From Cytobacillus sp. IB215665 (GTDB lineage: Bacteria > Bacillota > Bacilli > Bacillales > SM2101): a stretch of DNA of 64,000 bases. Position 1 is the first letter of the stretch, and each line of letters starts with the position of its first letter. Made by a program: the position numbers and the translations under genes. The notes beneath the pieces were generated by a model. That model ran no database searches and had not been told where the DNA came from. It worked only from the letters and a program-made list of their open reading frames with translations. The stretch covers positions 1-64,000 of the forward strand of contig NZ_JAXBME010000018.1 of assembly GCF_033963835.1 (NCBI RefSeq). The letters run 5' to 3'. This document shows positions 58,754 through 64,000 of this stretch, in pieces.

Positions 58754-58792
58754 AAAGTCCCATCAGCTATTATGGTGGGGCTTTTTGTTTTT
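58754..58792 (+). terminator. Intrinsic terminator after the pilin gene
   Basis: AAGTCCCATCA pairs with TGGTGGGGCTT (G-U pairs), followed by TTTTTG and a second T run. Confidence 0.8.
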
Positions 58793-58902
58793 TCTAAGGG
58801 TAAAAGGAGGTGTACGATATCTATCCAAAAGAGAGAATCCATTGCACCAAACAATTTGTGCTAATACAGAACAAAAATATAAATAGGAGGAGTTGATAAC
58901 AT

Positions 58903-61900
58903 TTGGCACCAATTAATGTATTGAACAGTCAATCTACAGTAAACAAAGCTGTACGAGCTGCAATGCTTGGATCAGTAACAGTTGCAACAGTTGCTGTTCC
59001 CATTCCGAGTTTGGGATTAAATCATAGTGCAGAGGCTTCATCAGTGGTAAAAAGTATGGATGTTACATTTGAGGAAAGCACTTTACAGACAAGAACAAAA
59101 ACAATTACTATACCCAACTCAACAAGTGTAGAGAGCATAGCTACGGACACTGGAAATATAGAGATTGTATCAATTAATGGAGATCAGGTCACAATTAGGG
59201 TTAAAAATGGAGATTGGGTTGATAGAGAAGCTTATACTGATCCACAGAAATATTCTAAGGAAGTAACCAAGACTGAAACAAGTTCTGATGAAACCTTTCC
59301 AGAAACAATATCTTATTCAGAAGATGGATATACAGGTGACATTCCAAAGTATGGTTCAGTTTCACCAAGAGTGGTTAGTGGTGAGTATATACCAGAAGAT
59401 AGTAAATATATTGAGGAGTTAGAAGTAACAAGTAGAGATAACTCCTTTTTTGACGAAAGATTTTATGAAGATGAAGATGGTTATAAAGGTTTTCTTTCCT
59501 TAGACCGTTACATTACAGAATATAATCAGTGGGGTGAAGTCAATAAGTATAGAGGATGGTTATACGGAACAGTAACAAGAGAAGAGGTTGATACAAGGGT
59601 TTATAATTACAGGCAAAGTTATTCCGGTACAGTATACAAATCAGGTACTTCATACAGAAATGAAACTTATGCTTATAACGTCACAATTAACTACACTGAG
59701 AATACTAATCCAAACGGATCAGCTGATATTGAACCAGGTATAAGAGATACAGACATCATCTTTGATGAAAGTTTAGAACAAGATCGAACAAAAACAATCA
59801 CTATACCTAACTTAAAAAGTATAGAAGACATTACAGTGGATAATGGAAATGTAGAAATTGTCTCAGTCGATGGTGATGAAGTGACCATTCGAGTAAAAGA
59901 TGGGGATTGGGTCAATAGAGAAGAATATCTTGCCACAGTTGACAAGGAAGTGACCATAACAGAAACAAGTTCTTCTGAAACGTTTCCAACTACTGTATTT
60001 TATTCGCAGGATGGTTATTCAGGGGATATTTCAAAGACTGGCTCCGTTTCTTCAGTACTAATAAGCGGAAGTTTGGAAGAAGAAGACAGCAAATTTGTTA
60101 CGTCACAAAATTCATCCTCATACAACAAAGATGGATATAGCGGTACTCTTCAAAGATACCTTGATAGTGGTGAATATATTGCAGAAGATAGTAAGTATGT
60201 CGAAGCACAAGATTCAGCTACTTATAACAAAGATGGTTATTCAGGTACTTTAGAGGAGTATGTATATAGTGGAGAATTTATAGAAGGGGGATCGAGTACT
60301 TACATTGAAAGAATGGAGTATGATCGGATAGATGATATCCCTGAATTTATTTACGTTGATGATCCTGAATATTCTGATGAAAGCATAAAGTGTTATTTTA
60401 AAAGCAGAGATTCACTTACGCGTCCTAATGGTGAACGTTATTACCAAGTATTTTTCGAAGGCTATTATAGTGTTGATGATATAGATACACGTGTCTATAA
60501 GTACCGAGGAACAGTAACAAAGCCAGCTTCTGATACACGTGTTTATAAATATCAGGGAACAGTAACAAAGCCAGCCTCTGATACACGTGTTTACGAATAC
60601 TCTCAAGACTACTCGGGAACTGTTTATAAAGATGAAACTCGATATAGAAACGAAACATACGCTTATAATGTTAAATTAACCTATACTCAGAATATGAATC
60701 CAGATGGCTCTGTTGAAACTGGTAATGTTACGGTGTCAAACCGAGATACATTCACAATATCGGGTACTAAAAATGATACGGATAATGATGCTACAACTGT
60801 AAAAATGAAGTTAGATGGAGGAAGAGAGTACGTTTTATCTGCTCAATCTAGTGAAGCTGATTTTAATACATTATTCCGATTAGAAGACTATAAATTAATA
60901 CAGGAAGACATCGGTTTAAATGAATCAATCGTCGAGGGTAGCCATATTATAAAAGTTTGGATTGAAGATGATAAGGGTGGAAAATCGGGTGAGTATTCAG
61001 TCATCTTCACCTATGATAAATTCCATGTGATTGTCAGAGATCCTGCGAATGTCGGAGTAGATGATCTCATTGATAATGCTATTGAGAATGTTAATGCTGA
61101 TTATATTAATAAATATCGTAGTGGTTTAGCTCAATATCAAATGGATATTGGGAGAGACTTAATAAAAGAAGATGTTCAGTTAGTGATTAATACGGTGAAT
61201 AGTGTAAAAGAGGCTGAAGCGAATCCATCTTATGAAAAAATCGACCAAGCTCTAAACCTTGTTAACCAGTTAGAAGAAGATGTATTGAAAGCTAGTTTCA
61301 TAGACAGATTGGATGCCCTTGTTACAGAACCTTCTCGCTTCCGCACAGGAATGATTAATGATACTACAGCTTTTTTAGAATGGGATGCAGCGTTTGAAGG
61401 AGCGATGTACGTTGTTAAACGTGGTGGTGAAGTAGTCTATGAAGGAAATGAATTGTCGTTTATAGATTCAGAACTTACACCAAATAGTCAACATGACTAT
61501 ACGATGTTTGCTAAGGTACAAGACTTAACAAGTGAAGAAATATCAACTTCACTTCATACGAAAGCTAGTCCTGTAACAGACATTTCTTTCTCCGAACTTA
61601 CACATGAGAGTTTTAGAGTTTCATGGAGTCCAAACGGAAACCCTGAAGGTACTGAATATCAAGTGTTGGTGAAAGATGGAGAGGAGATCATTGTTGATAG
61701 CGGTTGGATTACTGATGCTACTGGTATGGCTTATAATTTAGAGCCATCTAATACGTACACTGTTGACATCAAGGCTCGTGATATTAATAGTGATGAAACA
61801 GAAATAACCTCAAGTAATGTTACGATTTTAGACTATGTAATTGATCAGATAGAGAATTTACACGTTACCGAAGAATCAGCTGAAAAAGTAGTAGTTGAAT

Positions 61901-64000
61901 GGGATCATACTCAACCTGACATTGAGTTTATTGTGACAAAAGCGAGAGGTAATATCAATTTACCTGGTTCAGTAGTTGAAGGTAATATCTTTGAAGATAC
62001 GGATATTGACGTTGGTAAAGAATACACCTATACCATTATTGCAAGAAACAAAAAATATGGGACAGAATCAGAACCAATCACCATTACAGCTAACGTGCCT
62101 TATCCTGAAGCTCCTGACAAAATACAAAACCTGTCTTATGAATTAACAGATGATGGCTCATACAAATTTACGTGGGATGAAGAAGAAAAAGCGCAACTTT
62201 ACTATTTTAATATTTATGATGGCTCTAATAGAAAAGTATTCAAAAGTTTGGCAGAGACTGAGGTTACAACAGATAAATTAGAATTGGATACAACTTATTC
62301 AGTGGAGTTATACGCAATTGATAAATACGCACAACAATCGGAAAAAACAATAATGGAATTAACTACAGAAGGTACTCCGCAAGCAGAAAACATTACTGAC
62401 TTTACTGTTGTAGTTGAAGGGAATACTGTTAATTTATCATGGGATGAAGTAGAAAACACATACGGTTACTATGTAGAAAGACATCTTGATGGTAAACAAA
62501 TCACAAGAAAATACGTGGCTGGAACTACCTATCAAGAGGAAATTGACGATGGTGAATATGAGTATTTTGTTCAAACGTATCACAAAACAGGCGGTATGTT
62601 AGAACCTGTATCGAAAATGGTAACTGTTGGACAAGATGATGTACCACAAGATACTGAATTGGTTATTGAATCAGAAGTAAGTGACGGTACAGTATTACTT
62701 AATTGGACTCAACTTGAAAACACTTATGGCTACTACGTAGAAAGATGGGAAGATGGCGTTAAGAAATTTAGACAATATACAAGTGGAAATTCCTTTGAAG
62801 ATAAGAATGTCGATGAAGGAGAAGTTGAGTATCATATTATTGCTTACACAAAAGATGGAATGCAAGAGCCAGTATTACATGTAGTAAATGTAGAAAAAGC
62901 ACCTTCTGAGCCAATGGGAGAATTAGAAGTAACTGCAGATAATGATACAGTGGAGCTGTCTTGGAGTGCCATAGATGATGCGTATGGTTACTACTTGGAA
63001 AGGTATGATAGTAAAGGAGTTAGGAATTATAGAAAATTCATATCTGACAACACATTCACAGATCAGAATATTGATGAAGGTGAATATGAATACAAATTAA
63101 TTCCATACACCAAACGTGGATATCTTGATCCAATCTATAAAACAATTCAAGTTGGTGAGCCGGTTGGTGATATTACTATTGATGACTTTAATGTTACGGT
63201 TGATGGTATCACTGTAACACTCGATTGGGAAAACAATGAAAAAGCATATAGGTATTACATCGAAAGATACGATCAACAAGGAAACAGAAACTTCCGCAAC
63301 TTCGTTGATTCATCACAAAATCAATATGTTGATGAAAATGTAGCTTATGGTAGTTATGATTACAAAATCATCGTCTACTCAGCAAACGGTGAAGCACAAC
63401 CAGTTACAAAAACAGTAACACTAGAGCCATCCGAAATTGTCTTAGACAGCTTTAATGTTGAAGTAGATGGAAACAATGTCAACTTGTCTTGGGATGAAGT
63501 AGAGGATGTATATGGCTTCTACGTAAGAAGATACAAGGATGGTCAAAGACAAATTAACGAATATGTGAATGATAATCAGTTTACCGATGAAAACCTTGCT
63601 GACGGAGAATATGAATATCAGTTAGTGGTTTACAGTAAAATTAGTGGTATGAATGAGCCTCTCATTCAGAATATTACAATCGTTAATGAAGATCCCGCAC
63701 CTGTAGATGGTGAAGATGGTGGTAATGAAGTAGAAGAAACACCGCCAGCAACATCTATTGAAGACGTTCTATTAACAGTTGATGAGAATAATGTACAACT
63801 TGAATGGAATGAAGTAGATGGAGCATACAGTTATTATGTCCAAAGGTATAAAGATGGTAATAGACAGCTTCATAAGTATATTACTGACACGTCATTTATT
63901 GATGAAGGACTTGCAGATGGTGAATATGAGTTTCATGTGATTCTTTATGATTCGAATGGAATGAGCGATCCAATAATCAAGACGGTAGTCATAGGAGAAG
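58903..64000 (+). CDS. Giant secreted fibronectin-type-III-like repeat protein (3' end off window)
   Basis: AGGAGGAG (58885-58892) lies 10 nt before TTG 58903. The frame stays open for 1699 codons to the right edge. A signal-type segment (about 15-42) precedes two related blocks (about 50-270 and 285-620) containing KTITIPN, NxEIVSxxGDxVTIRVK and GDWVxREEY. The second block holds three close copies of a DTRVYKYRGTVTKPAS-type unit. From about residue 840 follow at least eight Fn3-like repeats with L-x-W-D-E-V and a YGYYVERY pattern. It is probably the surface adhesin of the Tad/transfer region; no anchor is visible because the end is missing. Confidence 0.85.
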   Translation, partial: MAPINVLNSQSTVNKAVRAAMLGSVTVATVAVPIPSLGLNHSAEASSVVKSMDVTFEESTLQTRTKTITIPNSTSVESIATDTGNIEIVSINGDQVTIRVKNGDWVDREAYTDPQKYSKEVTKTETSSDETFPETISYSEDGYTGDIPKYGSVSPRVVSGEYIPEDSKYIEELEVTSRDNSFFDERFYEDEDGYKGFLSLDRYITEYNQWGEVNKYRGWLYGTVTREEVDTRVYNYRQSYSGTVYKSGTSYRNETYAYNVTINYTENTNPNGSADIEPGIRDTDIIFDESLEQDRTKTITIPNLKSIEDITVDNGNVEIVSVDGDEVTIRVKDGDWVNREEYLATVDKEVTITETSSSETFPTTVFYSQDGYSGDISKTGSVSSVLISGSLEEEDSKFVTSQNSSSYNKDGYSGTLQRYLDSGEYIAEDSKYVEAQDSATYNKDGYSGTLEEYVYSGEFIEGGSSTYIERMEYDRIDDIPEFIYVDDPEYSDESIKCYFKSRDSLTRPNGERYYQVFFEGYYSVDDIDTRVYKYRGTVTKPASDTRVYKYQGTVTKPASDTRVYEYSQDYSGTVYKDETRYRNETYAYNVKLTYTQNMNPDGSVETGNVTVSNRDTFTISGTKNDTDNDATTVKMKLDGGREYVLSAQSSEADFNTLFRLEDYKLIQEDIGLNESIVEGSHIIKVWIEDDKGGKSGEYSVIFTYDKFHVIVRDPANVGVDDLIDNAIENVNADYINKYRSGLAQYQMDIGRDLIKEDVQLVINTVNSVKEAEANPSYEKIDQALNLVNQLEEDVLKASFIDRLDALVTEPSRFRTGMINDTTAFLEWDAAFEGAMYVVKRGGEVVYEGNELSFIDSELTPNSQHDYTMFAKVQDLTSEEISTSLHTKASPVTDISFSELTHESFRVSWSPNGNPEGTEYQVLVKDGEEIIVDSGWITDATGMAYNLEPSNTYTVDIKARDINSDETEITSSNVTILDYVIDQIENLHVTEESAEKVVVEWDHTQPDIEFIVTKARGNINLPGSVVEGNIFEDTDIDVGKEYTYTIIARNKKYGTESEPITITANVPYPEAPDKIQNLSYELTDDGSYKFTWDEEEKAQLYYFNIYDGSNRKVFKSLAETEVTTDKLELDTTYSVELYAIDKYAQQSEKTIMELTTEGTPQAENITDFTVVVEGNTVNLSWDEVENTYGYYVERHLDGKQITRKYVAGTTYQEEIDDGEYEYFVQTYHKTGGMLEPVSKMVTVGQDDVPQDTELVIESEVSDGTVLLNWTQLENTYGYYVERWEDGVKKFRQYTSGNSFEDKNVDEGEVEYHIIAYTKDGMQEPVLHVVNVEKAPSEPMGELEVTADNDTVELSWSAIDDAYGYYLERYDSKGVRNYRKFISDNTFTDQNIDEGEYEYKLIPYTKRGYLDPIYKTIQVGEPVGDITIDDFNVTVDGITVTLDWENNEKAYRYYIERYDQQGNRNFRNFVDSSQNQYVDENVAYGSYDYKIIVYSANGEAQPVTKTVTLEPSEIVLDSFNVEVDGNNVNLSWDEVEDVYGFYVRRYKDGQRQINEYVNDNQFTDENLADGEYEYQLVVYSKISGMNEPLIQNITIVNEDPAPVDGEDGGNEVEETPPATSIEDVLLTVDENNVQLEWNEVDGAYSYYVQRYKDGNRQLHKYITDTSFIDEGLADGEYEFHVILYDSNGMSDPIIKTVVIGE

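Noticed and set aside
58810-58896. Possible 28-codon leader ORF before the giant Fn3 gene
   Set aside because: GTG overlaps its own ribosome site and the product looks random; it is more likely just untranslated leader.
35599-64000. Relaxase or VirD4 coupling protein
   Set aside because: No MOB motif or second large FtsK/VirD4-type ATPase was found in the window.

Overview
The window looks like about 64 kb of a large, AT-rich mobile element, most likely a conjugative plasmid or plasmid-like integrative element, from a low-GC Bacillaceae host. Evidence is the strong AGGAGG-type ribosome sites, the many TTG and GTG starts, and the families present: a Geobacillus-type Cas9, BsrG/TxpA-type toxins, a YolD protein, an AimR regulator and SLH proteins. 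No rRNA or tRNA gene was seen. No relaxase or VirD4 coupling protein was seen; both may lie outside the window.

Left end (1-7 kb): a cluster of very short genes with similar terminators, including a peptide gene built of SGDDxxPTGG-like repeats (1335-1529) and a nonsense-broken relative (237-323). Next comes a complete type II-C interference module: tracrRNA (1849-1963), cas9 (2018-5233) and a five-repeat CRISPR array (5432-5731). No cas1 or cas2 is present, and a degenerate repeat-like sequence lies upstream of the tracrRNA. A tyrosine recombinase follows.

Accessory region (7-24 kb): an excisionase-like DNA-binding protein, a membrane protein plus PD-(D/E)XK nuclease pair, two tiny peptides with DPGGG or SSDRPLPPG motifs on the minus strand, a YolD protein, PadR and AbrB regulators, GIY-YIG proteins, a second PD-(D/E)XK protein, a possible OB/ParB-like protein and a small plasmid-encoded Hfq. 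Two near-identical type I toxin-antitoxin cassettes lie in opposite orientation at 12.4-12.7 and 19.5-19.8 kb.

Maintenance and control (24-32 kb): a candidate winged-helix replication protein behind a long hairpin, and a decayed IS200/IS605 element with dead tnpA and intact tnpB. Then comes an arbitrium-like control locus: an AimR-family receptor overlapping a secreted pre-peptide that ends GGDDPHPTG, a 50-residue ORF in the aimX position, and a divergent pair of XRE regulators around a promoter-operator. The peptide resembles the SGDDxxPTGG repeats at the left end, which suggests a plasmid-wide peptide-signal family.

Transfer and surface region (32-64 kb): a long rightward gene series opens with a NusG-like (NGN) protein. 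It then carries a conjugative type IV secretion set (VirB2-, VirB3/PrgI-, VirB4-, VirB6- and VirB1/M23-like), SLH and secreted surface proteins, and a complete Tad/Flp pilus set (TadZ-like proteins, MinD-like ATPase, prepilin peptidase, CpaB, CpaF plus a degenerate CpaF copy, TadB, TadC, Flp-like pilin). It ends in a giant fibronectin-type-III-like surface protein cut by the right edge. Many intrinsic terminators lie between and even inside these genes, so the NusG-like protein may be a processive antiterminator for this operon.
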